This document shows, piece by piece, positions 10,989-21,322 of a stretch of 64,000 nucleotides of DNA. The notes beneath the pieces were generated by a model, which was not told where the DNA came from, searched no databases, and saw only the letters and a program-made list of their open reading frames with translations. The position numbers were made by a program, and so were the translations under genes. Source of the stretch: Lactarius indigo (Eukaryota > Basidiomycota > Agaricomycetes > Russulales > Russulaceae). Within the stretch, counting starts at the first letter, position 1. Each line of letters starts with the position of its first letter. The stretch covers positions 62,001 to 126,000 of the forward strand of contig JAFKAC010000061.1 of the NCBI GenBank assembly GCA_025766275.1, written 5' to 3'.

Positions 10989-11552
10989 ATGACATCTTCG
11001 GCGACTAGAACCCCCCAACCCAGAAACATCGCTCGGATGACGTGTGGTATCCGACGAGAGCCTTCCTCGCCCTCGTCCCCGCAGCCCGAAGATGTGAACG
11101 ATACCGACATGGAATGGAGATACGACAAAGCGTCGCAACTCATCCTCCACGACGCCGACGACTGCCACTACTGTGATCAATGGGGGAGGCATTATTTTGC
11201 CCATGTTAGGCGCACCTGCCTGTCACTCTCGGAGGCACGTAACGATCTCACCGAGGATATGATAGGGCGAGGGCGAATGCGCGACGAGCTCCTCGCACTG
11301 CGCAAGGACGTCCAGCTGATGAGGGAGGTGTTGCTTCGAGACCTCGTGACAATACGCAGCGAAATACAAGAACTCCAAGGTGCCATCGAAGACACCCACA
11401 CACCTCGCCGGCGCAAGTTAGTTCACTCCCCTCGCACCCCCTCTCCACAGCTCGTTCACCCAAGTCGCACATCCACCCCATCTGTTGTGGCCATTTCGCC
11501 TGGCCCTTCATCAGGCCCTTCATACGACATTCGTCGCAGAAATACTAATTAA
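10989..11552 (+). CDS. Small hypothetical protein with central coiled coil
   Basis: An uninterrupted frame of 187 codons starts with MTSSATRTPQP (the longer frame from 10944 adds only a hydrophobic non-conserved leader). The N-terminal third is Ser/Pro-rich. A central block has HDADDCHYCDQWGRHYF, with Cys and His residues close together. Residues of about 80-130 form a likely coiled coil (RDELLALRKDVQLMREVLL). The tail is Ser/Pro/Arg-rich. I do not recognise a named domain, although I recall similar small proteins being frequent in Agaricomycete genomes. The coding bias and the lack of stops make a real gene likely. Confidence 0.55.
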   Translation: MTSSATRTPQPRNIARMTCGIRREPSSPSSPQPEDVNDTDMEWRYDKASQLILHDADDCHYCDQWGRHYFAHVRRTCLSLSEARNDLTEDMIGRGRMRDELLALRKDVQLMREVLLRDLVTIRSEIQELQGAIEDTHTPRRRKLVHSPRTPSPQLVHPSRTSTPSVVAISPGPSSGPSYDIRRRNTN

Positions 11553-12599
11553 CTCCCTCTCCCCACCCTCCGACTTGTCACTTCGAGCGCAATACGTCAC
11601 CGCCTTCTGCGCTATGTCCACCACTCAATTTTCTGTTTTTTCTGTTTTTATTTCTTGTTTATATTTGAATTTGTATCGTGCGCCTGAGGGCGGATTACCC
11701 GTAGCACAGCGTCGACTCAAAATACATGTCCGTTTTCCTTCTATAATATTTTAAGTCCTCCCCACTCCGTCAGAAATGGAGTGGTTTTATTTCCGTCAAG
11801 CGTTGAAACGTTGAAAGTCGGAGCGAGTGCGTCGTGTGCCTGGTTCCTGTGACACCCGTTGGAGCGGGGGACAAACTAATAGCTGCGCCCTTGACTGTGC
11901 CTGCCACATGCAGTGATCGCATGACTACTCGCGTACCTCTATTGTTCTTTAGACCAGCACTGCCGCACGGCATTCATAGATTACATATATTTCGGGCTTG
12001 ATTTTGGGGTCGCGGCTTTGTGTCGCTAAGAGCCCGCCAAATGACCGGCCCCACATTACCTGATATACAGTAGTCTAGTCAACCGTAAATATTCTTTGCT
12101 GATCCTGTCACTTGGCGATCACTAATCAGAGGTTTTCCACACTTTCGCATCAATGTCCACAAGAATGTCCATCTCAATAATTGTGGTGCCGTTCCATTTT
12201 GAGTGGTTTATTTGTTCAGAAAACCACGCAGGGAGAGAACAAATCTATTCAGATTGGCAAGAAATTTTTAAGGGAGAACGCAAGGGAGAACACGTAGTGC
12301 ACAATGGCAAACAAACCCCGTCCGCGATTGCCGAAGTAACTTTTGAACTCGAATGTCGGTCCGGTTCTCCGGCTCTAATCGGCCGTGTAGCAGGCAGATA
12401 GACCTTGTGAATCGTAGGAGGGGGAATTTCTTTTTCTTTCCCTTCGTTACCGCGTACATGTGCCGTACTGGCAGGTAATAAAATTTCAGAGTGGTCTCTA
12501 GTTGTAGTTGGGTCAATGTGACACCAAAGTGTGTTCTCTGATCTTGCAACGCCACACAGTCAACTGTGGATAAACTCGTTCACTGACTTGTCTCCCCCC
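11553..12599. other. Intergenic region with a small hairpin
   Basis: No convincing gene is visible here. CCACTCC (11762-11768) and GGAGTGG (11778-11784) form a 7-bp stem with a 9-base loop, followed by TTTTATTT, so it could serve as a 3' end signal. The rest is unique sequence. Exons upstream of 12600 belonging to the Myb gene cannot be excluded, because the frame stays open for some distance upstream of 12600. Confidence 0.45.
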
Positions 12600-13992
12600 A
12601 TGGATGACGTGCCCTTGGAAGACCAGGCGGAATTCCTGGCGACACAATGGATGAGTGTCAAACAATTTGAGGATGCTGGTGAGATTTGGTTCATATATTT
12701 TCAGCGACGACTCTGAACTGCGCGCAACCAGGAATTATTTGTCACAAGGGGGCGTTCTCAAAGGAGGAGATACAAAAAATTCACGATACGATTCAGATGT
12801 ACCAGAAGGTTCGTAGGACGTCAAGACTGGTAACCTTTCTTTTTTTCATCTGCCTGCCTATTTCTGTCCAGGAAAACAACTTAGATGATGAGCAATTGGA
12901 CGGTTTAATACACTCTTCTGAGCCTGCCAAGGGATTTTGGAGCCGCGTCAGTCAGCATTTATTTGGTTTGTTGCATATTCATACTGATATGTGGCCTCAG
13001 CTCGTGCCATGCCCCGGAGGGGGGTGAAGTCGGTCTTTTATCACGTTCGGCGTGCACGCGACTGCCTTGGAAAGGCTGGGAAGTGGAGTGCAGCGGAGGA
13101 CGATCAACTGTGAATGTGGGTACATCCTGCCAGAGTTGACATACGCTATTGTCTGACCCTCCAACCCAGAGCTGTCCAGACACACGGAAAGGACTGGGTC
13201 GCTGTCGCGGACTTAGTGCAGCGTTCGGCTGCCGATTGTAGCGACCGGTTCTGTCAGCATGTACAATTTAAGGGAACTAAACGGAAAGGTGAGTCTCAAA
13301 GACAGCATCGCTGACTTTTCTCCTTATGCATCCGACGCTGCGCATGTCAAAAGGAGCCTGGTCATCGGAGGAGGAGGGCCAACTTTTACGTGCAATTGAG
13401 GGATTGGCTCGGGATGGTAAATCGGACATGTCAGCTCGAGGATTCTGGGTTTTCGTGTCAAAGGCAATGGGCGCAACACGGACACCAAAGCAATGTCAAA
13501 GTAAATGGTGTGTTCTTCGCTCATTTATAAAATCATCGTGTCCATGCGATTCCACAGGTCTGACACGCTCGGAGGGAAAGCGTGGAAAGAAGATGATAGC
13601 TACGTTCTCGTATGCAAGTACGTGTCGTGTGTTGTCGGTTTTGTGTTGGCTGACCACCAAGCATAGGATCGCTTCTCTCAATGTCGATGACGAAAATGAC
13701 ATCGACTGGAGGTTCCTCAGTGACCCCGCGTGGAACATGTGGAGTGACTGTATCCTTCGGCAAAAATGGAGACAGTTGAAAGCCTCTTGCAATGCCGATA
13801 GTATGAGTCATCGTGGTGGGTACACGACGTCCATCCTGTTTTTTTCACCTCACATACTTGATAGACGTCGTACATCACCTCGTGACCCAGGTCTCTACAA
13901 CGAGAAAAGTGCCTACGCCCTGCTCAGCAGGCATGTCCGCACCTCCGCCACCTTCACCTTCTTCTGCCTCCGACGCTCAAAGGAGTCCTTAG
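12600..13992 (+). CDS. Reb1/TTF-I-like Myb DNA-binding protein (nine exons)
   Basis: Exons read by eye are 12600-12678, 12705-12808, 12872-12950, 13001-13109, 13170-13288, 13354-13507, 13558-13617, 13667-13815 and 13865-13992. All phases agree, and the stop is TAG at 13990-13992. The product has a motif typical of this family (CHKGAFSKEEIQKIHDTIQ), then Myb/SANT repeats with the spaced Trp residues: GKWSAAEDDQL...GKDWVAVADLV, and GAWSSEEEGQLLRAIEGLA...FWVFVSKAMG...QCQSKW. A distal unit contains AWNMWSDCILRQKWRQLK. Reb1 and TTF-I bind DNA at rDNA terminators and block replication forks and RNA polymerase I, acting in the nucleus. The predicted protein (about 310 aa) is shorter than usual at the N-terminus, so the true start may lie in an upstream exon. 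Nothing in the reading frame is broken. Confidence 0.8.
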
Positions 13993-14405
13993 GAATGCCG
14001 GTAGTCATCCTTCTTATACACTACCGCGTTTTCGGCCCCCAAGTGTGCGTATACCAACCCCTGAGTAGAGAGTACTTCGTCTCTCATTTGTCACGCCCTC
14101 GATATCGATCAGTTTCCTGCTTTGTATCTAATTTTGTTATCCTATCAATACATTATGCGACTCAGGACTGCCATGAAGGAAGTGCGATGCCTCTTGATCT
14201 CTGACCAGTGGCTGTACTTGACCGACTACTCGTAAGTACCCCTCTCTCGCTTTCAACAACTTAATAGCACCCCTTTCCAGGACAGGACGATGGCCAACCC
14301 ATGGTCGTGAGTAGCGGGCATCCAGAACCTTTGGGAGATAATGAGCACAGGTAAGACCAATAATCGAAATGATATCAGGTCGACTTACCTGACAAGCTGT
14401 GAGGT
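13993..14405. other. Spacer between convergent genes
   Basis: This is the 3' flank of the plus-strand Myb gene and the minus-strand gene that ends at 14406. No convincing gene is seen. Minus-strand coding exons could extend into it, but the splice sites are unclear. Confidence 0.4.
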
Positions 14406-15416
14406 TTATTTCTGAGACAAACTCGCAAGATCCAGTCCACCATCTGGCGTCAAGGCGCATCGGATCTTGTGCGTATGCTCCACATCCTTTCGTTCGGCAT
14501 ATATCCTTACATTTATATATTCTCTGGTCTTTTTCTTTTTCCTTGCTTCATGTCGTAGCCCGCTGAAAGGGTAAGGTCGTTTGCTCGGAATCGCAATTGT
14601 CGACGACTGGGAAGCCAGATCCAATATAGGAGCAGCGTTTGGAGGAATATACACTGGGTGACCTATCAATGCTGGTGCCGTGCAAGGGCCATTCGGTACG
14701 ACTGGAGGGACGGTCCCGTCCGAGATGTCACGTGTGTCCACAGCCATATCATGATGTAAGTGCCCTACTATTGTGGGCCGAGCGAATTGGACAGTCGATG
14801 ACTGGGAAACCAGATCCGATATGGGAGCAGTATTTGCAGAAGGAATATGCACTAGATGGCCTGCCAATGCTGGTCCCGCGTCTATTCGAGGAATTTTCGG
14901 TGCGACTAGGGGGGCGGTCTCGTCCGAGATGTTAGGTGTGTCCACTGCCATATGTAAGTGCTCTACTGTTGGCTGGGCGAATTGGACAGTGTTTGGTTCC
15001 TTGCCCCAACGTCGTCGTTTTCGGTCTCTGTCCTCTGCATCGTCGATGGTACGTTTATTATTCTGTCGGATCACGATTTTATGTTTAGTTCTATATATCT
15101 AAGGAGATACTCACGATTCGTGGCAAGAAGTACGGAAGTCTAATCTTCAATCCTGTTTGTTCTGTGTTTCTGTGAACCTCTTGCTCCTGCTAGCTCGGCT
15201 GTTAATGGTAGCGGTAAGCGACGATGAGTGTTGTCTCACACGGCTCAATAGTGCCTTGATATACTGCTTTTTCAGGTGTCTTGAACCTTCCTTACCGACT
15301 TCAATGCTGTTCCTGGTACATAACTCCTGCAGGACAGCAATACTGTACCGTTGAAGGGTCTTCTCATTATGGCGGCACTGCCGGAGGGCCTGCTCAGCGT
15401 GTTCTATCGTGTACAT
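14406..15416 (-). CDS. Hypothetical protein with SAP-like N-terminal exon and internal duplication
   Basis: The minus-strand start is ATG at 15416. The first open block (15416-15147) includes RYSIAVLQELCTRNSIEV and LKKQYIKALLSR. The pattern resembles a SAP-type DNA-binding helix-turn-helix, but this is a weak call. A second block (about 15074-14406) begins with basic residues (RDRKRRRWGKE). It then has two similar units of about 60 residues with MAVDTPNISDETAP and MAVDTRDISDGTVP, followed by a Lys-rich stretch and the stop. The two blocks are probably exons of one gene, with a plausible donor GTGAGTATC near 15113, but the middle splicing is unresolved. A decayed copy of the first exon lies at 16608-16702. 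No function can be assigned. Confidence 0.42.
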
Positions 15417-15477
15417 TGAGAAAGCTTTTCATGGCATTGTACCTTGCTTCTTAAAGCATTAATGGTACAGCACCGTG

Positions 15478-16540
15478 TTTTTTTTTTTTTTTTTGGACCA
15501 GTTTTATTCCGGGACAGTAGATAATACAAGATCGGTCCCTTTCCCCTATAAAGGGAGAAAGGATTTACGAGAAGTAATGTAACGTGCACCCAAGTGATAA
15601 TCGTAATGGAAGAGCGCCACCTCCCAGAGGAAGCGAAGAGGACCATAGGAAAAGGGGGTAACATACTGCACAATGAAAAACTAATGGCAGAGGAGAGATA
15701 TGTACAAGGGCAGCCGGCTAGGCTGGGTCTGGATCTGGTTCGGAGAGCAGATCGGTGTCAGGCGGTCGTAACAAGTAGGCCTGGAGCTCGGCAAGCGCAT
15801 GTTCCCGGGGAGTCGGTACTGATGGGGGCACTTCGAGATCCGGGGAAGAGGCCAGCTTGGTGAGTTGGAGGAGGTGTAGGAAGGTGTACACCAGGTCCCG
15901 TTTGCCAGAGAAGAGGTTGGCGGGCTCATGGTCAAGGATAGGTGGGTGTTGGAAGAGGAGAGACTGGTGTTGGGTATAGCGGGGGCACTCGTAGACGAGG
16001 TGGAGGAAGGATTTGTCCCGGTACCCACAAGAGCAGTGGTTGACTTCGGGAGGGAGATCTGGGCGGTGTCGTCGGGTGTAGTCGGAAGTGAAGGAGTGGA
16101 GTGTTGCGAGTTGCAAGGCAGTGGCGTGTGTGCGCCGGGTAATCAGAGTATACCCTGCCTCGGGCTTTTCGGGGGGTATGGCAGCCGACCATAAGGGATG
16201 ATTCCGGCCATCAGGTGGACGGTGATAGTGGATAGAGTGTCCGTAAGCATTGGGTAATTTGTTGGATGTACGCAATGTCTGAACCCATTCTAGGCCCTGC
16301 GCTTTGAAGGCGTTGGAACGGCATTGCTTTTTGACAAACGCGGCGGATTGCACACGTCATAAGGTGGCTTGAGGGGCCTTGGTGCATGCCTCGAGCGCTG
16401 CGCGCCTCGCCTGTGTGTCCGCTGCTCTCTTCTGGTTGGCTCCAGCCCATACGAGGTGGATCCTCGTGTCCTAACGGCACCGTGTTTCGTCGCTAAGGGA
16501 TTCGCGAAACAGACGCCCATGGCTATCCTACAATTGACAT
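15478..16540 (-). mobile_element. 5'-truncated LINE (Tad-like): RNase H end, C-terminal zinc knuckle and poly(A)
   Basis: Read on the minus strand, the fragment opens with the end of an RNase H domain (IHLVWAGANQKRAADTQARR, about 16455). It continues into the C-terminal part of a non-LTR retrotransposon ORF2. That part has the usual Cys/His knuckle, HCSCGYRDKSFLHLVYECPRY (Cys-X-Cys...His...Cys), near 16040-15970, and a stop at 15718. About 220 bp further on is a run of 17 T on the plus strand (15478-15494), which is the poly(A) tail of the element. The 5' end is truncated near 16540. One frame change occurs around 16350. This is a dead copy of the kind produced by incomplete target-primed reverse transcription. 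Confidence 0.82.
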
Positions 16541-16607
16541 TACAATTGACACCATGGCGATCTCTGGCGATGACAACAAACTAATTATCACTAGGTTAAT
16601 TGGCTGA

Positions 16608-16702
16608 CGCTCCTGCAGGACTGCATTACTGTACAAATGAAGAGTCTTCCCTTCTTGATGGCACTGCAGAAAGGCTTACTCGGCGTGATTTATCGTGTAC
16701 GG
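16608..16702 (-). pseudogene. Decayed duplicate of the SAP-like first exon
   Basis: The sequence from CTCCTGCAGGACTGCA to TTATCGTGTAC parallels 15323-15413 of the neighbouring minus-strand gene at roughly three quarters of positions by eye. The LINE fragment lies between the two copies. It is too short and diverged to encode anything. Confidence 0.55.
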
Positions 16703-17202
16703 GGGAAGATTTGTTGTAAAGTTATATTGCTCTCCTATCAAGTAATCTACTCACTAACAATGCCGCATGATATTTCGTCTCTAGGCCTAGGGTATTCACG
16801 TAGCATGTGTGCCTGTATATCCCACAATTGACATCACGGCAATCATTGACTGACTATAAGCAGACTCCGCTTACCCGCTCCTGCCCGTCGTGAAATATGA
16901 CATTCGACCGTACGGTTTTTTCCCTGTTGAGGATCGGATCCAAGTGCTATGTAGATTCAGACTCCTTCCCGTCAGCTCGCGCGTAAGAGATGCGTGCGCC
17001 CTCACCTTCCTATTATATCCAAACTTCGCGTCTCGTTACGCTTGGGACCGACTGGGGACTTTTGTGTCGGCATTTTCCGGGGTGTGGCACATTGAGGTCC
17101 TTCGTCGCTATATCTGCTGTTTTATTATTGAGATGTGCGTATCTATACCGGAAATTGTTAATTAATGTACATATGCCCAAATCCATGAGCGCATGAAGTT
17201 CT
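16703..17202. other. Spacer with no recognisable gene
   Basis: Short open stretches exist here, but none resembles a known family. Sequence near 17170-17200 probably belongs to the 5' part of the pseudogene that follows. Confidence 0.4.
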
Positions 17203-19882
17203 TTGGAGGTCCCAGACTGCAGACTCTATACCTTGCCATACGCAGTACATGTGCGCCCCGAACTCATTACTGTCCTCTGTCATCTCTCTGAACACAGGTA
17301 CTCGATATCCTCACTAGCGGAGGATGTCCTTGCTTCCCAAACGCGCGATCTGAGATATCAAGCAGTACAGTCAGCCAAAGACCAACTGGAGCGCAAGGCT
17401 GTTAATGTATGCGCCCACCTTGTCAATCACATCCCAACTTCTGCTTCGGTATCTGCTTGGGCTCTTCAGAATACACACCTGGTGCTGAGGAGAGAAGCTG
17501 AGGAGTTGACGAATAAAGACCATGGCCTTCGGTTTCATCCAAACGCTGCTACCGTGGAGCAAGTCGAGTCAACTTTCACGCCCCAACTTGCAGGAAAGAT
17601 TCGGCATGTTGCCCCGACTCTGTGGGCATTCATATTCACCTTACTTGGCACACTCGACAAGCGGGATCCATGTCACATAGTTGACCCCATGGCCGTCGAC
17701 TTGCATAGGGTCTTTGATGAATCCGAAAGAAATCTTGGAGAGCTCGGTGAAGAAACGCCTGCCAGCGAGACTGAAAGTGATGCTGGTATTGGCTTGGATT
17801 TGGATTCGGAAGACAACTTGAGGCGCCCTCGGAAGAGAACGCAGAAAGATGTATCTGCAAAGAACATAGCCCTTCGGGTCATTGTGCGTCGCAGCTCCAT
17901 TTGAACAACATCACATATTGTTTACTTACACACAGCGTACTCCAACTTCATTAGAAAACGGTTGTCTGTGCCAGTATTATCCTTAAGAGCGCGAACAAAG
18001 ACTGCAATCACTTATAGAGCATCGTGGGGATCTTCATACACTTGGCGAATGTCCCTCAGCATGCCATCGAAGCCCCTGCGCATGCAGGTCTGTCAATAAG
18101 TATCAAGTTCATCCAGAGGGCCGTGAAGTCAATGTTGAACGGCAGTACACATGGGATCAAAGGCCGTCTTCGCTCGCTCAAAGCAGCCATTGCCTATGAC
18201 AATTTTGATACCAATCTCAAGACTTCTGAACCAACGCTCACTCACCGGCCATCATTCGTGAGCGCTACATCTGCTACAGCAATACCACTTGTGGGCGTCG
18301 AAGATATTGAAGTGCTGCGGTGTTTTGAGGAACTGTGGAAGAAGGGCCCTCGAAATCCTTCACCCCTGGCCACACCCGCGGTATTCGACGAATTTGATCT
18401 GGTGAAATACCACCTGACAGACCGCCACAATCAACCAAGCCCTGGAAGAGACATCAGTCCACAGCAAGAGGCATTCGCGTGGCACGTACAAGAAATCCTG
18501 GTGAACCATGGCCAGTATTTTGGAAAACCGTCCAAGAGCCTTGGGACGATTGACTCAGTCCTCGCGATTTCACTGACAAGGACAGAGCGGATACCTATGA
18601 GGTCCATGAAGATTAAACAGTAACCAGTCGACGGAAGTATTGAAGTTATGGAAAACTTACTCCAGCAAGGTGGTCTAGGTGGCGCTACCGGTCCTGGGTT
18701 CTCGACCGGTGGAAATGTTGACATATCTGAGTTTGTACCCTTCGTCCACGGAGATCCCTTGGCGAAGGAACGCCTGGATACGATCAGGGACTCTCGACGC
18801 ATAGAAGACACACCTAAAAACCGGTTTCAGTTCGCCATCTTCCTGTTGGGGCTATTTCATTATAAGATGGCCTGCGTGGGTGCTCTGCGGAGGACTTATC
18901 TTCGGGAAAAGGAAGGGCGCAGTGACTTAAACAGCACGTACCAGCATGTGGGGATTCTACGGCCCCGCGAGGCTGGCATTATGGCCACTAAGCCAGGCTT
19001 TCGCCGGATGCGTGATGCGGTCCATCATGAACTACGTGCCACCATCCTTGAGTGCTGGCGGCTTGAGGTCTCTGCACTGGGTCCAGAAAAATGGACATCT
19101 CTTGAGGCATTCGCAGAATCAAAGCCGGACTGGGGCCTAGTTGCCAAGATTTCCGAAGAGATCGTTCGGAAGTATGCGGCGACGATGGAGGGCCTATCAC
19201 AGTCGCGCACAAAACCTGAAGCCGAAAGAGATCAACAATTCGAGAACCAGACCCTGCGAAACCGGGATTACCTCCTCTACATTGACCTCTGTAATGCCAT
19301 GAACGCTGGGGATGTTGGTCGTGTTGAGGCCTCGTTCCTGCCATGGATATATATCTTCTGCGCCACAGGAAAACATAAGCACGCGTCGCAATTGGCAAGG
19401 TTCATGAAGAACTTACACGAGGTGTATCCTCCTGCTCTGAGGTGAGTTCCATGCGGAAGCCAGCGAGTTGGGGTGCTCATTTGAAAACGACAGCCATCTT
19501 GTCCTCATGAATTTGTTGTGTAACCCAACGGGGAAGCCCAATGCCCTCCGACCTGTTGACTGGTTGGTAGAGCGGAATAATCTATATACAAAGGTGAGCA
19601 GACAAGCGTTACAAACTAAGACTTACCATCGCCGGCTTCCAGGTCATTTATTCGGGGAGTGGCCCGAATAGCAACATCGACTACATCTGCAAGCAACCGC
19701 CTCCCATTGAGGTGTTCAGGAGCTGCCATGTCATGGTCGAGTCCGCGTTTCAACTTACAAACCGCACCCTCAAACATACGCCTCCGGATATGACCGCAAC
19801 ATTTGAGAGGCTGCGTGCATACATGCAGTCATCAGGCACGTGTGGTTTGACGCGACTTAGCTTGTTTAGGCATGTGTTTCAC
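17203..19882 (+). pseudogene. DUF6589-like protein, high-copy Agaricomycete family, disrupted
   Basis: Blocks of protein typical of this family occur in order: RYSISSLAEDVLASQT (17300), TSASVSAWALQNTHLVLRRE, VAPTLWAFIFTLLGTL (17640), VGIFIHLANVPQHAIEAPAH (18020), AYDNFDTNLKTSEPT (18190), RIEDTPKNRFQFAIFLLGLF (18800), HVGILRPREAG, ALRPVDWLVERNN (19545) and MVESAFQLTNRTLKHTPPDM (19735). Introns at about 19442-19491 and 19594-19642 look normal. Damage includes a TAG near 18016 where a Gln is expected, a TAA at 18621-18623, and a hairpin element from 19883 that replaces the C-terminus. The role of DUF6589 proteins is unknown; I recall them as repeated many times in these genomes, which hints at a mobile origin. 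Confidence 0.7.
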
Positions 19883-20163
19883 GAGGAAAGGTGCGTATGT
19901 ATGGTGACAGAGGAAGGGAGACGGAGGAAAGGGTGTTCGGGAGTGCCCGAACATGGTAATATAGTGCGCTACTCCAGGTGTGTCCCAAAGCCTGCACGTG
20001 CTGTGGTGACCTTGGCATATGCCGGTGAGCCTGTGGCAGATCTATCACGTGCAGGATTTAGGACGCACCCGGAGTAGCGCACTATATTACCATGTTCGGG
20101 CACTCCCGAACACCCTTTTCTCCGTCTCCCTTCCTCCGTCACCATACATACGCACCTTCCCTC
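19883..20163. mobile_element. Hairpin MITE (about 281 bp) with long terminal inverted repeats
   Basis: The left arm (from GAGGAAAGGTGCGTATG at 19883) and the right arm (ending CATACGCACCTTCCCTC at 20163) are near-perfect reverse complements over about 115 bp. Only about 40 bp of loop is left in the centre (around 20023). Each arm contains a second, smaller hairpin, TGTTCGGG-AGTG-CCCGAACA. The element has no coding capacity. It sits at the point where the DUF6589-like reading frame leaves its family pattern. I found no certain target-site duplication. Confidence 0.82.
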
Positions 20164-20459
20164 TATCTCCCTTCCACCACACTCACTCTATGACATCCTT
20201 AGATACTTAGCGTAACATAGATAAAATAGATGAATTCAATGGAGCGTGGGTGATCGCGAATGCGTCTAGAATAATGCAGACAACATGTATTGTGGACAAA
20301 ATCCACGAGGCATAGGCGTGTGTGGAGCATGGCGGTTAGTATTTCATAATTGTGAGCGTGACTACTCATCTACAACACCACCGTCGCAACTATGTCCCAA
20401 TTCACAGTGCATACTCATGAATCTTGACAAACCATCCGAACATTCACTCAATCATATAG
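20164..20459. other. Short spacer
   Basis: No gene is recognised here. The last bases form the acceptor site (CATATAG) of the NGN-like exon that starts at 20460, so an intron and perhaps an upstream exon of that gene lie here. Confidence 0.4.
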
Positions 20460-21141
20460 GTACACGACTTTTTTGATCTTGAGGCCACTGTAGATAGCGA
20501 GGAAGAGGAGGAGTTCGAAGACGAAGAACTCGGTGAGTCAGTAGGATTGGTCCCCTGTTGTGTCTTAATCGTATGTAGATCTATTTTTCAATGACGATGT
20601 CGAAGAAGCTACATCGGACTGGGGTTCGAGGCTCACCTCTCCCGCGCCAACGAATTTCACCAAACAAACATTGGAGATGCGAGCTGGTGTCACTCAGAGG
20701 TCTACCCACGCAGCCGCGAACTATGACGAGGGTGTCCCAAGACATTATCTCGTACCCCGGGAGCACAATCCTCATCTGTGGTCAGTTCGTGTAAAGGTAC
20801 GTGGTCCAGCTAGCCACTTTACGCGATCTCACACCTTCTATCCAGGACATGAGAGCAACCTCATAATGCAGATAACCCGGCGCGCAAGCCTAGGCGATAA
20901 ACCGGGTGTCGCGTCAGTTTTTGCCCGCGCAGGTATCCCAGGGTTCATTTTCCTGGAAGGTAATCTCTCCGACGTCACTCACACTGTGCACGGCCTCGTT
21001 ACCGTCTTCACCCGCCTAGCCCCATGCCTGGTCCCCCTGGAGCAGCGTGTTGCCCTGCTGTTGCCATGCAACCCGTTGTCTCGTCCCACTGAAGAAGGCC
21101 AATGGGTACGTTTGGCGACAACTCTCGCGACTTCGTCTTAG
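20460..21141 (+). pseudogene. Spt5/NGN-like protein fragment
   Basis: Exons at 20460-20532 and 20579-20796 join in frame. They give an acidic start (VHDFFDLEATVDSEEEEEFE) followed by HNPHLWSVRVK. The next open block contains VASVFARAGIPGFIFLEGN and VPLEQRVALL, which together resemble the NGN domain of the transcription elongation factor Spt5. The frame between the second and third block does not splice cleanly, and the protein ends at 21141 before any KOW domain. A genuine Spt5 is about 1000 residues, so this is a partial, probably non-functional member of the expanded Spt5-like family I recall from Agaricomycetes. Confidence 0.58.
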
Positions 21142-21322
21142 AGGAGAAGGACCTCGCCCCACTCGAGCCCTTAAAGTAGTAATGTTGCTTCCATATATAG
21201 AACCAACTGTCAATTGCACGCAGCACGATCACATGCCACCACATAAAACTTTGGGGCAGGCTTGGGGGTTCAAAAAGACACAAGATAAGTATATGTGCAC
21301 TCGATTTTCTTATCACTCAACC

